DNA of 64,000 bases from Phycisphaerae bacterium (GTDB lineage: Bacteria > Planctomycetota > Phycisphaerae > SM23-33). The stretch is taken from assembly GCA_016782885.1 (NCBI GenBank), contig JADHXQ010000001.1, positions 40,732 through 104,731 of the forward strand, in the 5' to 3' direction. Below are positions 50,188 through 60,617 of the stretch, in pieces; position 1 is the first letter of the stretch, and every line of letters begins with the position of its first letter. Under the pieces are notes generated by a model that worked only from the letters and a program-made list of their open reading frames with translations, was not told where the DNA came from and ran no database searches. Position numbers and translations under genes: made by a program.

Positions 50188-51147
50188 ATGGAAGGTAAAT
50201 ACGAACAATTCGACCCCGCCAAACTGAACATCCTCCCCCTGGACCAACGCAGGAATCTCGTCACGCTCGACGACGTTCTCCATGTCGGGGACATGCCGAT
50301 ACCGCTGGATAACGACGAGATCACCCTCGTCGCCGACGCCATCACCACCGCAAACAAACGCGGTGCGGCAGTGGTGATGATGATGGGGGCTCACACGATC
50401 AAGCAGGGCCTAAGCCGCTACCTCATAGACTTCATCCGCCGCGGATGGATCTCGGTAGTCGCCTGCAATGGCGCCTGCGCCATACACGATTACGAACTCG
50501 CGAGGATCGGCGCAACCTCCGAATCGGTAGCCGACAACATCGGCGCCGGGCAATTCGGCATGTGGCGGGAAACCGCCGAACTCAACGATATCGTGGCGGC
50601 CGGGAATGCGGACGCCCTCGGTTTCGGACAGTCCGTCGGACGCGCAATCTCGCAAAGCCAACTGCCCCACAAGGACGTATCCATATTCGCAGCCGCGTGG
50701 GAAGCCGGCGTACCGGCGACCGTCCATGTCGCAATCGGGCAAGACATCCTCCACCAGCATCCCAACTTCGATCCGGGCGCCGCGGGCGAGTCAAGTTACA
50801 GGGATTTCCTGATCCTCACCAGGGTCATCGAGAACCTCTCCGGCGGCGTACTGCTCTGCTTCGGTACGGCGGTGATGGGTCCCGAAGTGTACCTCAAGGC
50901 CCTGTCGATGGCCCGAAACGCCGCTGCCGCCGAGGGAAGGGAGATCCGGGATTTTACTTCGGCGGTATTCGACCTGGTCAACCTGACCGGCGACCTGCGA
51001 ACCGAGGCGCCCAAAGATTCGCCCGAGTACTACTACCGCCCATTCAAGACCATCCTGGTAAGAACGGTCCGCGATGGCGGGCGGAGCTTTTACATCCGTG
51101 GCGACCACCTGGCGACAATACCGGCGCTCCACAAACTCCTGACCTGA
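50188..51147 (+). CDS. Deoxyhypusine synthase-like family protein
   Basis: MMGAHTIKQGLSRYLIDFIRRGWISVVACNGACAIHDYELARIGATSESVADNIGAGQFGMWRET resembles the DHS NAD-binding core. Confidence 0.7.
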   Translation: MEGKYEQFDPAKLNILPLDQRRNLVTLDDVLHVGDMPIPLDNDEITLVADAITTANKRGAAVVMMMGAHTIKQGLSRYLIDFIRRGWISVVACNGACAIHDYELARIGATSESVADNIGAGQFGMWRETAELNDIVAAGNADALGFGQSVGRAISQSQLPHKDVSIFAAAWEAGVPATVHVAIGQDILHQHPNFDPGAAGESSYRDFLILTRVIENLSGGVLLCFGTAVMGPEVYLKALSMARNAAAAEGREIRDFTSAVFDLVNLTGDLRTEAPKDSPEYYYRPFKTILVRTVRDGGRSFYIRGDHLATIPALHKLLT

Positions 51148-51408
51148 CCGCCCCGCCGGCGCACGGGGGATGTCACAAATGGTTCACAGTTCTGGACAAT
51201 GTGAACATCACAACAATCCGGGACACATGGACCCATATCAACTATATCCGCCTTAAAAAACAGAACTTACTTGCAATTTCAGCATTCCATAAAGCTGTTT
51301 CCCGCTCGCCGCGGCCTGTTCCAGTGTGACATATGCGTCTCTGGTGTCGATCGGAGCACGATGGATATTGAGGACGCAAATAATCGCTAAATTAAGTTTG
51401 GAATACTC

Positions 51409-51438
51409 TTGACAGGCCTGTGGGCTTCCGGCTAGGCT
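51409..51438 (+). promoter_or_regulatory. Probable promoter of the cold-shock gene
   Basis: TTGACA-N18-TAGGCT, leaving ~135-nt 5' UTR before 51578. Confidence 0.5.
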
Positions 51439-51577
51439 CTGTGGCAAGTATAAGTGCTAATGGGTTGGCGGGCTGATTGTGGAAGCGTTTCCCGTCCCGC
51501 TGAGAAGGTCTGGGGTAACATCCGGACGTTATTGCTGAATGCAAATCCGACGCGCTAGTTTATGAAGGAGCCATGAG

Positions 51578-51778
51578 ATGGCTAACGGTACTGTGAAGTG
51601 GTTTAAGGACGAGAAGGGCTTTGGTTTTATCGAGATGGAAGATGGTACGGACGCTTTCGTACACCATAGCGATATCGCGGGCGAAGGTTTCAAGTCGCTG
51701 TCTGAAGGCGATGCGGTAACCTGTGACGTGGTCCAGGGCGAAAAAGGCCCCCGGGCGACAAACGTACAGAAGGTCTAA
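51578..51778 (+). CDS. Cold-shock domain protein
   Basis: [66 protein letters not shown]. Confidence 0.97.
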   Translation: MANGTVKWFKDEKGFGFIEMEDGTDAFVHHSDIAGEGFKSLSEGDAVTCDVVQGEKGPRATNVQKV

Positions 51779-51846
51779 GCCCGTCCGTATTGGACTAGAT
51801 CATCGGCGCCGTCCTTTTGGGCGGCGCTTCTTTATGCGCGATGCGG
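51721..51846. repeat. Direct repeat copy A (csp 3' end + terminator)
   Basis: Near-identical to 57792-57918. Confidence 0.95.
51806..51834 (+). terminator. Cold-shock gene terminator
   Basis: GCGCCGTCC-tttt-GGGCGGCGC then TTCTTT. Confidence 0.8.
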
Positions 51847-51869
51847 GACGTACCTGAAAAAACAATGAT

Positions 51870-54800
51870 CTATTCTATAATCGTTATCAGGTTGCTGTCG
51901 GAGATCGCCTCGATGAACGGGGAGTACATTGCCTCGCCGGACGTGGGCAGCACTCGGAACGTGCCCGGCTGCTCGCAGCGGAGCTTGTAACTGATCGACC
52001 GCTTGCCCTCGGGCATCCACGTGGCGAAGAATACCACGCGCGTGTCGCGCAGCTCCATGTTCGCGTACACCCCGCCGCCGTACGTTCCGCCGCTGCGGAG
52101 GCGATGCGGCTCGCAACCGGCCGGCTTGGGGTCCTCGAACATCATGTACTCGAAGTTGTGATCGGTGGTGATGTTCAACTGCACCTCGATCAACTCGCCG
52201 CTGGCGATCTCGTCGCCGAACTTCATCGGAGTCTTCTTGTACCGCGTGTCGGGGAACTTTTCGGAAACGTGCTTGCCGTCCCTCCAGACACTCCGCGTGT
52301 TGGTAAACTTCTCGCGAGTGAGCTTGAAGTACTTGCGATCGATCGCCATCTGGTTCCCTCCGCCCTTGATGCGAGCGGCTGTGTCCACGTAACGCAGATG
52401 AGCGCCCCAGTACAGCGCACCTTTGCCCTTGCGGACGATCTTTACGGTGTGCTTGCCCGGAGCGAGGGCTTCAGCGTCCAGGACGATACGGTCATCGAAG
52501 GTGAACACGTTCTTTCGAGTGACGCGGACGGTGCGGCTGACTTGCCCGTCGACGGTGATCTCGTAGGTCTGATCGCAGTCGAGTTCGCCGCTCTGCTTGG
52601 CGTAGCGAGCCAGCGCCAGGACCGCCATCGCGGTGCTCTTGGTGTTGCGCCAGTACAGTCCGCGCCGGCTGCGAACGAGGTAGTTCACCGCCAGCGGCAC
52701 GTACTTGCTTTTGGGATTAACGGTAAGCATTGCCTGGAGAACCCACGAGGTGGACTCATCGGCGCCGTGCCACCAGTACCACCAGCCGCTGGCACGCCCC
52801 CAGTGGGCGTCGTTGTGCTTGGCGTTGAAGCTGGCGGTATTATCGAAGTTTTCGATGATGATCTTCGCATCCTTCTTCCGCCCGGCGGAGTGCAGCGCCA
52901 TCGCCAGATACGCCCGACCGTAATCGGTAAGCTCGTCGCGGGCCTCGAATATCCGGTCGAGATGCCCCGCCAGGGCCTTCTGCTTCAGCGCCGCGGGGGT
53001 GATCTTACCGATAACGAACAGCGAGTATATCCGCGAGTTATCATTGTCCAGGTGGCGATACCACCAGCTTGCCTTGTCGTCCAGTTTGGGCTTTGACGCC
53101 TCGCGCACCAGGTAAGCTGCGCCGCGCTGGATCATCCCCTCGTCGATCTTGATATCGCACGCACGGGCGGTAGACAGCCCGTACAGCACGTACGCCGTCA
53201 TGTACCCGTTACCGCTGTCGTGGCGCCACCAGCCCCAACTGCCGTCGCCGTGCTGGAAGCTCTTGATCCGCTTGAGACCCGCGGCGATCATCCTGCCAAC
53301 CTCGGCGTCGGAATATACCGGGCTCTGGTGCATCCGCTTGCGAATGAATCTGTACCGCGCGGCGAGTTTGGGGTCCTTGGCGCTCTCGCTGTCGATGAAC
53401 TGGCGGATCTCGTCGAGTTTTACTCCCGAATCCTGGAGCGTTTTTTTCATGACCACCAGCGGAAGGAAGCGAGACATGGTCTGCTCGACGCAGCCATATG
53501 GGTATGCCGCCAGGTAAGGCAGGGAGTCCATCGCCACTGCCGCGATAGACGGGTTCAGCGTGACGGTGAGCGACTGCGAGCCGCCCTTGATGGCCTTGGG
53601 GACGGTTACGTTGAACTGCCTTGACTGCGTCGAGACGTCTTTTGGTTTTTTCCCGCGCAGCGTCCCGGCGTTTGAAACGATTTTCCCGGCGCCCCATGGG
53701 ACGATGGGCTTGATCAGTTGTATGGCGTCTGACTCGCGGACGCCGCGCGCCCGGGCGGTCATCGTGACGTCGCCGGGCGACTGGGCGGTGGTCCTGAAGT
53801 CGATGCGCACCTCGCCGGCGGCGGGAACGCTTACCTTGAGCCCCTGTCCGGAAGTGTAATCGATCCACTTTCCGGCGACCTTGGCCTTGCGGAGTTTCAG
53901 ATTGCCCTTGACGGCGAGGTCTATCGTGAGGTCCTGGGCCTGCTTGAAGTAGTTGTGTGCGATAACGGTGACGTATGAGTGGTCGCCCTCGGTGAAGAAC
54001 CGCCCGCTCTCGAGCCTGCAGATGATGCGTTTTGCGGTGATGATGTCGGCGCGGGCCTGCCCGACGCGGGTCTCCTTGTCGATGGCGATCGCGTGGAGGG
54101 CGAATGTCGTGAGCTGGTCGGGCATCGCCACCTCGACCTTGGCGCGTCCGTCCGCGTCGGTGGTCACCATGCCCGTCCAGAGCACAGTATCGCGGAACCT
54201 GCTGCGGACGATGGTCTCGGCGAGCTTCGGCTCTCCCGCCTTCTCCGATTCCTTCTTCATATCGAGGCTTTCACTGAGCTCGTCCTTGACGGACTTCAAC
54301 GCCCTCACGGCACCGGGGGCGGCGGGGTATATACCGCCCTCTCCCCCGTACCCGTAGTACCCGCTCCACGGCGTGAGATACGCCGGTCCGTGATAGCTGC
54401 CGGTGGTCGAGACGCGCTGATACCGCGAGAAACCGTAGAAATCCTTCTCGATGGCCTGGCGGAACTCGTCCTGGATGTAGTAGACGCTGGCGTCGACGAG
54501 CATCAGGGCGGCCTGCCCGGAGATGGGCTTCTTCGTGTGCATGTCGGTTATCTTGACGTTCAAAGTGGTCTTCTCGCGCGGCTGGTACGTGCTGTCCTTG
54601 CCTCCGCCCATGGAGCCCTTGTCGGCGGCGACTTCGACCTTGAGGAACCGGTGGGTCGGGGGAACGATGATCTTCTTGACGTCGGAGACGATCTTGTTGT
54701 CGCGGATCTGGGTGGCCGTCAGGAAGAAGTTGGGGCTGTGCGAGTCGTCGATGGGTATCGACACGAGCTTCGAGTTCTTCTCGACGTAGACCACGCGGTG

Positions 54801-57650
54801 GAAGATGAGGGCGTCGGCCTCGCCGGTGAGCAGCACGCGGGTGTTGGGCTTGTTGGTGTTGATGAGAACCTTGAGCGTCTCGCCGACTTCGTACTGGTCT
54901 TTGGCCGGGACGATCTGCAGCGCGTTGTAGGCGTAGTGCGCTTCGGCGCCGGTTTTCGACGCGATCCAGAGCGTGCAGGAGCCCTCGACGGGCTTGGTTT
55001 TGTCGTCGGCGAGGACCTGGCGGACGATGATTTTGATATTCCCGGTAACGTCGGGCACGAACCGCACAGCCGCTCGCCCGGTGGCGCCGATATCGACGGG
55101 TTTGTCGTACAGCTTCTGGACGGGTTTCTCCTCGAACTTTCCGTCGGCGTTCTGCGCGCGCTGGAGGCGCCAGGCCTGGACGTTGAACTTACCGGCCACG
55201 GGCTGCTTGTTGGGGTTCTCGGTCTTGATGTTGATCTCGACGCTGTCGCCGGGCCCGTAGACTGACCAAGCGGGCTTGGGATAGATGAAGAACGGCGAGT
55301 GGGTGACCTTGACCTCGCCGCTGCCCTTGATGACGCGGCGGGAGGAATCGGTAACGGTCGTCGCGACGGTGAACTTCAGGTCGAGCGATTCGTGCCCCTT
55401 GAACGGGGTTGCCTTGACTACAACGAACGCCTCTCCGCGAGCGTCAGTTTTAACCGTGCCGGAGGTCACCGCCTCGTCGAAGCGCGGATACCACCACGGG
55501 CGATGGGGCCTGTAGTAGCCGGGGCGGTACGGCCCGCCGAAACCGTGGTAGACGCTGTCGTAGTACCACCGCCAGGGTCTGGGCCACTGGAAGCGATGGC
55601 GGTAGTCCTGCTTGCGGATTTCGTATTTGACCTCGGCGCCGGCGACGGGCTGCCCGTAGTAGTACTTCGCGGCGATCTTGATCTTCATCTCGTCGCCGAC
55701 GCGGTAGTCGGGCTTTGCGGCCGAGACGGTCACCTTGAACTCCGGCTTCTTGTATTCCTCTACGCGGAAGCGGTTGCCCGGGCAGTACGTGTTGGAACCT
55801 CCGACGGTCACCTGGATCGAGTACACGCCCAGGGGCGGTTCGGCTTTGAGCTTGAAGTCGCCCTCGACGCTGCCGAACTCGTCGGTTACCAGGTCCTTGG
55901 CGTAGATCGTGACGCCTTTGGTGTCGCGGACGGTCACGCGGACCTTCTGGTTGGGCAGATTGGTGTACTTACCGTTATTGTTCCGCCGCACGGTCTGCTT
56001 GAAGTGCACGGTCTGGCCCGGGCGATAAACCGGGCGTTCGGTAAACCCGTATACCTTGTACGCCTGGGAGTAGCCCCACCACGACCACGAGTAATTCCCC
56101 GCGGTGCATAGGGCCTGGTTGTCGCCCTTGCGGACGGCCGCGACCCACTGGCACCAGTTGCGACGCGCCAGCTTGCTGAAGTCGATCAGGCCCGCATCGT
56201 TGGTCTTGCCCGATGCGTGGTCGGCTGTGCGGTCATTGTGCCCCCAGTAGCGTGCCACCGCCGCGCTGGCGCCGCCTATCGACGCGCCGGATTTGCTGTC
56301 GGCGACGAACAGGACGGTCTGGTCGGCGTCGGTCTTGGCGACGGCGGTGATCTTCGATATCACGACCAGGCAGTGCGCCGTTGCGCCCTTGCCGTCGGGG
56401 TTTGACCCGGTGGCGGTGACTGCAAACGCCCCGAGCTTCTTAAGCGGAACGCCAATCGCGGTGGTCGTCTGCTTCTGGTTGGGTGCGTGCTGATGGTAGA
56501 AGTGTTTGGCCTGATCGGGCGTGTCGAACTTCCACGTCGCGGCCGGTTTGGCGCCCGCCGCCGCCGCGACAATGTGTGACAGCAGACGATTGCGATCGGG
56601 TCGTCCGATCTTCTCGACAGCCTTGACCAGGTCCACCGGGCGGGCGGTTATGTGAAGCGTCTTGATGTTGCGTGTTCGCCAGAATATCTGCGGCTTTTCA
56701 CCGGGCCCGAAGGCCTTGGTGATATAGAGATTCAACCGCGGATTCTTGATCTCGGCGATCCGATCGCGTGCGTTTTTTACCATATCGCTGCGGGGGAAGT
56801 TCTTGAAAACGAGCTGGTACTCCTTGACGGCCTGGACGAACTTGTTGAAACGCTTGTATACATCGCCGATCTGGTACTGCGCGTTGGGCGCCTGGGCCTG
56901 CTTGGGAAACTCCTTTATGCAGCGCCGGTAAAGGGCGATACCCTTTTCGACGCGGTCCCACTGTCCCTGTTGGCATGCTTTGGCGCCGGCCTGGTACAGC
57001 GCCCTGGCTTTGCGGGCGTCGTCGACCTTCATCTCGACGATATGGTCGTAGATCTTCAGTACGGCGTGCAGGTTGACTTTCTGGCGATTCGCCCAGTCCT
57101 TGGGCCAGTCGACCATCTTGTCGCCGACCGGGCCCTGCTGCTGGGAGATCATCTCTCGCGGCTGGATGCGTTGGTAGCCTCCGAGTGCTTCGGCGGCTTT
57201 GAACCAGGCGTCGGCGGCGACGGTGATCTTGCCCGCCCGCTCGTAGAGTGTGGCGGCCTTGAAGTAGCCCTCGTAACCTTGATACCTGCCGTACCGCCGC
57301 TCGCGTCCGTAACCGATGGTATACCACAATTCGGCGTCGAGCTTGAACGGCTCGTGCTCGCTCATGATCTCCTTGGCGTACTTCGCGCCGCCAACGCGGG
57401 TGTACTTGCACATCGCCATCGCCTTGACTCGCTGGGCGGCGCGCAGGGCGGCGCCCCTGGGCTCCCTTTTGAGCAGCGTGTCGGCGTACTCGATGGCCTG
57501 TTTGTAGTTGTGACGCCCGTAGGCACGCGCGGCGAGGTCCTGAAGCTCCTTCGCCGACGGAGCGGCCAGGATCACCGTACCGGCCAGAAAAACAAAAACC
57601 AGAACTACAGAAGGAATCAACGTTCGTGGGTAGCGGCGAATCGTTTTCAT
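51870..57650 (-). CDS. Alpha-2-macroglobulin family protein with N-terminal TPR-like region
   Basis: YPYGCVEQTMSRFLP thioester CxEQ motif; FVEDYKKPEFKVTV-type MG domains (RVEEYKKPEFKVTVSAAKPDYRVGDEMKIKI); GDGSWGWW. Confidence 0.93.
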   Translation of the reverse strand: MKTIRRYPRTLIPSVVLVFVFLAGTVILAAPSAKELQDLAARAYGRHNYKQAIEYADTLLKREPRGAALRAAQRVKAMAMCKYTRVGGAKYAKEIMSEHEPFKLDAELWYTIGYGRERRYGRYQGYEGYFKAATLYERAGKITVAADAWFKAAEALGGYQRIQPREMISQQQGPVGDKMVDWPKDWANRQKVNLHAVLKIYDHIVEMKVDDARKARALYQAGAKACQQGQWDRVEKGIALYRRCIKEFPKQAQAPNAQYQIGDVYKRFNKFVQAVKEYQLVFKNFPRSDMVKNARDRIAEIKNPRLNLYITKAFGPGEKPQIFWRTRNIKTLHITARPVDLVKAVEKIGRPDRNRLLSHIVAAAAGAKPAATWKFDTPDQAKHFYHQHAPNQKQTTTAIGVPLKKLGAFAVTATGSNPDGKGATAHCLVVISKITAVAKTDADQTVLFVADSKSGASIGGASAAVARYWGHNDRTADHASGKTNDAGLIDFSKLARRNWCQWVAAVRKGDNQALCTAGNYSWSWWGYSQAYKVYGFTERPVYRPGQTVHFKQTVRRNNNGKYTNLPNQKVRVTVRDTKGVTIYAKDLVTDEFGSVEGDFKLKAEPPLGVYSIQVTVGGSNTYCPGNRFRVEEYKKPEFKVTVSAAKPDYRVGDEMKIKIAAKYYYGQPVAGAEVKYEIRKQDYRHRFQWPRPWRWYYDSVYHGFGGPYRPGYYRPHRPWWYPRFDEAVTSGTVKTDARGEAFVVVKATPFKGHESLDLKFTVATTVTDSSRRVIKGSGEVKVTHSPFFIYPKPAWSVYGPGDSVEINIKTENPNKQPVAGKFNVQAWRLQRAQNADGKFEEKPVQKLYDKPVDIGATGRAAVRFVPDVTGNIKIIVRQVLADDKTKPVEGSCTLWIASKTGAEAHYAYNALQIVPAKDQYEVGETLKVLINTNKPNTRVLLTGEADALIFHRVVYVEKNSKLVSIPIDDSHSPNFFLTATQIRDNKIVSDVKKIIVPPTHRFLKVEVAADKGSMGGGKDSTYQPREKTTLNVKITDMHTKKPISGQAALMLVDASVYYIQDEFRQAIEKDFYGFSRYQRVSTTGSYHGPAYLTPWSGYYGYGGEGGIYPAAPGAVRALKSVKDELSESLDMKKESEKAGEPKLAETIVRSRFRDTVLWTGMVTTDADGRAKVEVAMPDQLTTFALHAIAIDKETRVGQARADIITAKRIICRLESGRFFTEGDHSYVTVIAHNYFKQAQDLTIDLAVKGNLKLRKAKVAGKWIDYTSGQGLKVSVPAAGEVRIDFRTTAQSPGDVTMTARARGVRESDAIQLIKPIVPWGAGKIVSNAGTLRGKKPKDVSTQSRQFNVTVPKAIKGGSQSLTVTLNPSIAAVAMDSLPYLAAYPYGCVEQTMSRFLPLVVMKKTLQDSGVKLDEIRQFIDSESAKDPKLAARYRFIRKRMHQSPVYSDAEVGRMIAAGLKRIKSFQHGDGSWGWWRHDSGNGYMTAYVLYGLSTARACDIKIDEGMIQRGAAYLVREASKPKLDDKASWWYRHLDNDNSRIYSLFVIGKITPAALKQKALAGHLDRIFEARDELTDYGRAYLAMALHSAGRKKDAKIIIENFDNTASFNAKHNDAHWGRASGWWYWWHGADESTSWVLQAMLTVNPKSKYVPLAVNYLVRSRRGLYWRNTKSTAMAVLALARYAKQSGELDCDQTYEITVDGQVSRTVRVTRKNVFTFDDRIVLDAEALAPGKHTVKIVRKGKGALYWGAHLRYVDTAARIKGGGNQMAIDRKYFKLTREKFTNTRSVWRDGKHVSEKFPDTRYKKTPMKFGDEIASGELIEVQLNITTDHNFEYMMFEDPKPAGCEPHRLRSGGTYGGGVYANMELRDTRVVFFATWMPEGKRSISYKLRCEQPGTFRVLPTSGEAMYSPFIEAISDSNLITIIE

Positions 57651-57791
57651 TACTGCTGTCTCCAAGTCGCGTTCGTGCGGGACCGCTGTCCTGTCACCGC
57701 CTTAGACGACCGAACCGGCGTCGAGTTCCCGACAAACCCCACAGCCCGCAAAATCCCCAAGCGGGTGCCGGTAGCCCCCCCCAGCATCCCA

Positions 57792-57918
57792 CTGTGATAT
57801 AGTCCAGAGCGAAAAAGGCCCCCGGGCGACAAACGTACAGAAGGTCTAAGCCCGTCAGTATTGGGCTAGATCATCGGCGCCGTCCTTTTGGGCGGCGCTT
57901 CTTTTTTGCGCGATGCGC
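57792..57918. repeat. Direct repeat copy B (truncated csp 3' end + terminator)
   Basis: TGT GAT ATA GTC CAG AGC GAA AAA GGC CCC CGG GCG ACA AAC GTA CAG AAG GTC TAA = [18 protein letters not shown], then the same terminator as copy A. Confidence 0.95.
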
Positions 57919-58950
57919 AAAGCAACGGCGTTTGCGCAGTGCGGCCAGGCCCCCGAAAGCCAATAGAGTCAGCGTCGCCGGTTCCGGGACCCGGGCGAGG
58001 CGAAAACCGACCTCACCGCTCTCGTGCGTCGGGGCACCGCGGTCACGGTGCGACGCTTTCAAATAACCGACGGTATCGTCGAACGATCCGCCACGCAAAC
58101 CGCGATATATCGGTTGCCCGTTGTCGTCGTCGACCACTACCTCGTTCCACTCCAGCACGTTACCCCCCTGGTCGAACGTACCGCGGGGGCTTTCGGACAA
58201 CTCGTGGGCGCCGACCTCGCTGCGCCACTGCGGGCTGCCGATCGTGTAGTCGTAAGCACCAACCCTGAACGTCGCGTTGTTGCCATCGTCGGGATCTACA
58301 AGATCATTGCTCGGTATGCTGTCGCTACCGGTCGGGTAATCCCAATATCCCGCGTCAGTCCCGCCGCCCTTGTAGTAGGCGGCTTTGTACCACTCGTCCT
58401 CGGTCGGGATAACCCATGTCGCATCAGGCTCGCGCTCGACAGCCAGAAGACCCGCATCACTCGTGGCGCTCTTGAGGTCGTACGAACCCTTATCGATCTC
58501 CAGCGACTGACCGTTGTGCATCCAGTTGGCAAATCTCGCCGCGTCGCCCCAGGAGACGAAGTTCACCGGGCGATTGGCCCAGTCGTCCGCCACGCGGTAC
58601 TTGTAGGGATTCTCCGCCGTCCCACTACCGTCGTAACGCTCGATCTTGCAACCGTAACTGCTCAACCACATGCTTGTGTTGTACAGCCCGTAGGGGTCCG
58701 TACCGGCCGCCGCGTTCAGGAATACACCGTACTGCCCCGCCGTCACTTCGTACATGCCGATCTCGTAATCGTAATCCACGGCGCCGCAGACACGGTCCGG
58801 ACCGTATCCGCCGTAGCTCTCGCCCGACCACTCGCCCGTATTTCCTTCGTCGCCCACGATAACGGTGTCGATCTCCACGGAGGCAGTCGCAGACGCACCG
58901 GTAACCGCGACAATCGCGACCACGCAAATCGCAGAAATTGCATTCCTCAT
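57871..58950 (-). CDS. SUMF1/FGE-sulfatase-domain PEP-CTERM protein
   Basis: YEIGMYEVTAGQYGVFLNA...GGNVLEWNEVVVDDDNGQPIYRGLRGGSFDD...GFRLARVPEPATLTLLAFGGLAALRKRR. Confidence 0.88.
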   Translation of the reverse strand: MRNAISAICVVAIVAVTGASATASVEIDTVIVGDEGNTGEWSGESYGGYGPDRVCGAVDYDYEIGMYEVTAGQYGVFLNAAAGTDPYGLYNTSMWLSSYGCKIERYDGSGTAENPYKYRVADDWANRPVNFVSWGDAARFANWMHNGQSLEIDKGSYDLKSATSDAGLLAVEREPDATWVIPTEDEWYKAAYYKGGGTDAGYWDYPTGSDSIPSNDLVDPDDGNNATFRVGAYDYTIGSPQWRSEVGAHELSESPRGTFDQGGNVLEWNEVVVDDDNGQPIYRGLRGGSFDDTVGYLKASHRDRGAPTHESGEVGFRLARVPEPATLTLLAFGGLAALRKRRCFAHRAKKKRRPKGRRR

Positions 58951-59225
58951 GTCACTCACTCCAGATTCGACCGGCTCAGGTCGAATGCAGCCCATCGCTC
59001 CACTCCAGATCGAGTTGGGAGTTGGCAAACGATTGTAGCACAATACACTGGTTTCTCCAAGCAAAAAGCAAGAAACGTCAACACCGATTCGCCAGATCCA
59101 CGCCCTGTCGCCTTCGGCGGGGAAATCTCGCTTGGGCAGGCGGGTCCTGTTACAATACCTCTCGGAAATAATGGAGATTGCGGGTGCCTGGTTTGGCCAG
59201 GTTTAACAGAAATGGAGAGATCAAT

Positions 59226-60617
59226 ATGAAGAGACGAAGCTTCCTCAAGTATGTCGGCCTCGGCGCCGCGGCGATGGTTCTGCCCCCAACCGCCCAAGCC
59301 GCCCCCGCCATCAAACCAAATATCATATACGTCCTCGTCGACGATATGGGATACGGTGATCCAAGCTGCTTCGGTCAGAAAAAGCTCAAGACGCCCCACC
59401 TCGACGCCCTGGCCGCGGCCGGGCTGCGCTTCACCAACCACTATGCGGGCTCCACCGTCTGCGCCCCGTCCCGCTGTGTCCTCATGACAGGCCTCCACAC
59501 CGGGCACTGCACCGTCCGTTCCAACGGAAACGTCAAACTCGCCAAAGACGACATTACCGTGGGGCAGGTCCTGAAGACCGCCGGATACAGCACCGCCTGC
59601 ATCGGCAAGTGGGGAGTAGGCCGCCCCGGCCTCAACGATCCCAACGAACACGGGTTTGACTACTTCTACGGTTATATCTGCATGAACCACGCCCATAACT
59701 GCTACCCTGAGTTCGTTATCAGGAACGGCAAGAAGGTCCCGCTGCGAAACGTGCTGGAAGAGAGATGGAAGAAGCGCAAAGTGCCCGACGGCGCCGGAGT
59801 GGCTGAAAAGAAGGTCGACTTCGTCCCCCACCTCTGCCAGAAAGAGGTCATCGCCTTCATCGACAAGAACAAGAAGGCGGACAAACCGTTTTTCCTCTAC
59901 TACGCGCTGAACATACCCCACGCCAATAACGAAGGCGGCCGCAATGGCATGGAGGTCCCATCTCACGGTAAGTACGCCAAGGAGGACTGGCCCGACGCGG
60001 AAAAAGGGTTCGCAGCCATGATCAGCTATATCGACGGATACATCAAAGAGATACTCGCCAAGCTGAAAACCGACGGTCTGGATAAGAACACGCTGGTAAT
60101 GTTCACCAGTGACAACGGTCCGCACCAGGAAGGCGGGCACAGAATGGAGTACTTCGACTCCAACGGGCAGTTCCGCGGTATGAAGCGGGACCTCTACGAA
60201 GGCGGCGTTCGCGTACCCGCAATCGCCAACTGGCCGGGCGTTATCAAACCGGGCCGCCAAAGCGATCACGTGTCGGGCTTCCAGGACATCATGCCCACGT
60301 TTGCCGAACTCGCCGGCGCACAGTGCCCCAAAACCGACGGGATATCGATGGCGGCGACATTACTCGGCAAGGGCGGCCAGAAAAAACACGCTCACCTTTT
60401 CTGGGAGTTTTACGAGGGCGGCGGTAAGAAGGCGGTCCTCAAGGGCAAGTGGAAAGGCATCCGCCTGAACACCTTCCGGAAACCGGACGGACCGATTCAG
60501 CTTTACGATATCACCAAAGACATCTCCGAACAAAAGGACCTGGCATCAGAACACCCCGATATCGTCGCGGACATGGCAAAGATCATGAAAGCAGAACACG
60601 TGGATCGAAAGAAATAA
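59226..60617 (+). CDS. Arylsulfatase, exported (Tat-like leader)
   Basis: MKRRSFLKYVGLGAAAMVLPPTAQA; NIIYVLVDDMGYGDPSCFG; CAPSRCVLMTGLHTG. Confidence 0.94.
   Translation: MKRRSFLKYVGLGAAAMVLPPTAQAAPAIKPNIIYVLVDDMGYGDPSCFGQKKLKTPHLDALAAAGLRFTNHYAGSTVCAPSRCVLMTGLHTGHCTVRSNGNVKLAKDDITVGQVLKTAGYSTACIGKWGVGRPGLNDPNEHGFDYFYGYICMNHAHNCYPEFVIRNGKKVPLRNVLEERWKKRKVPDGAGVAEKKVDFVPHLCQKEVIAFIDKNKKADKPFFLYYALNIPHANNEGGRNGMEVPSHGKYAKEDWPDAEKGFAAMISYIDGYIKEILAKLKTDGLDKNTLVMFTSDNGPHQEGGHRMEYFDSNGQFRGMKRDLYEGGVRVPAIANWPGVIKPGRQSDHVSGFQDIMPTFAELAGAQCPKTDGISMAATLLGKGGQKKHAHLFWEFYEGGGKKAVLKGKWKGIRLNTFRKPDGPIQLYDITKDISEQKDLASEHPDIVADMAKIMKAEHVDRKK

Noticed and set aside
57871-57930. C-terminal KRRCFAHRAKKKRRPKGRRR tail of the PEP-CTERM protein as a functional basic extension.
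   Set aside because: The end of the ORF is encoded by the duplicated csp terminator region, so the tail is probably an accident of the repeat.
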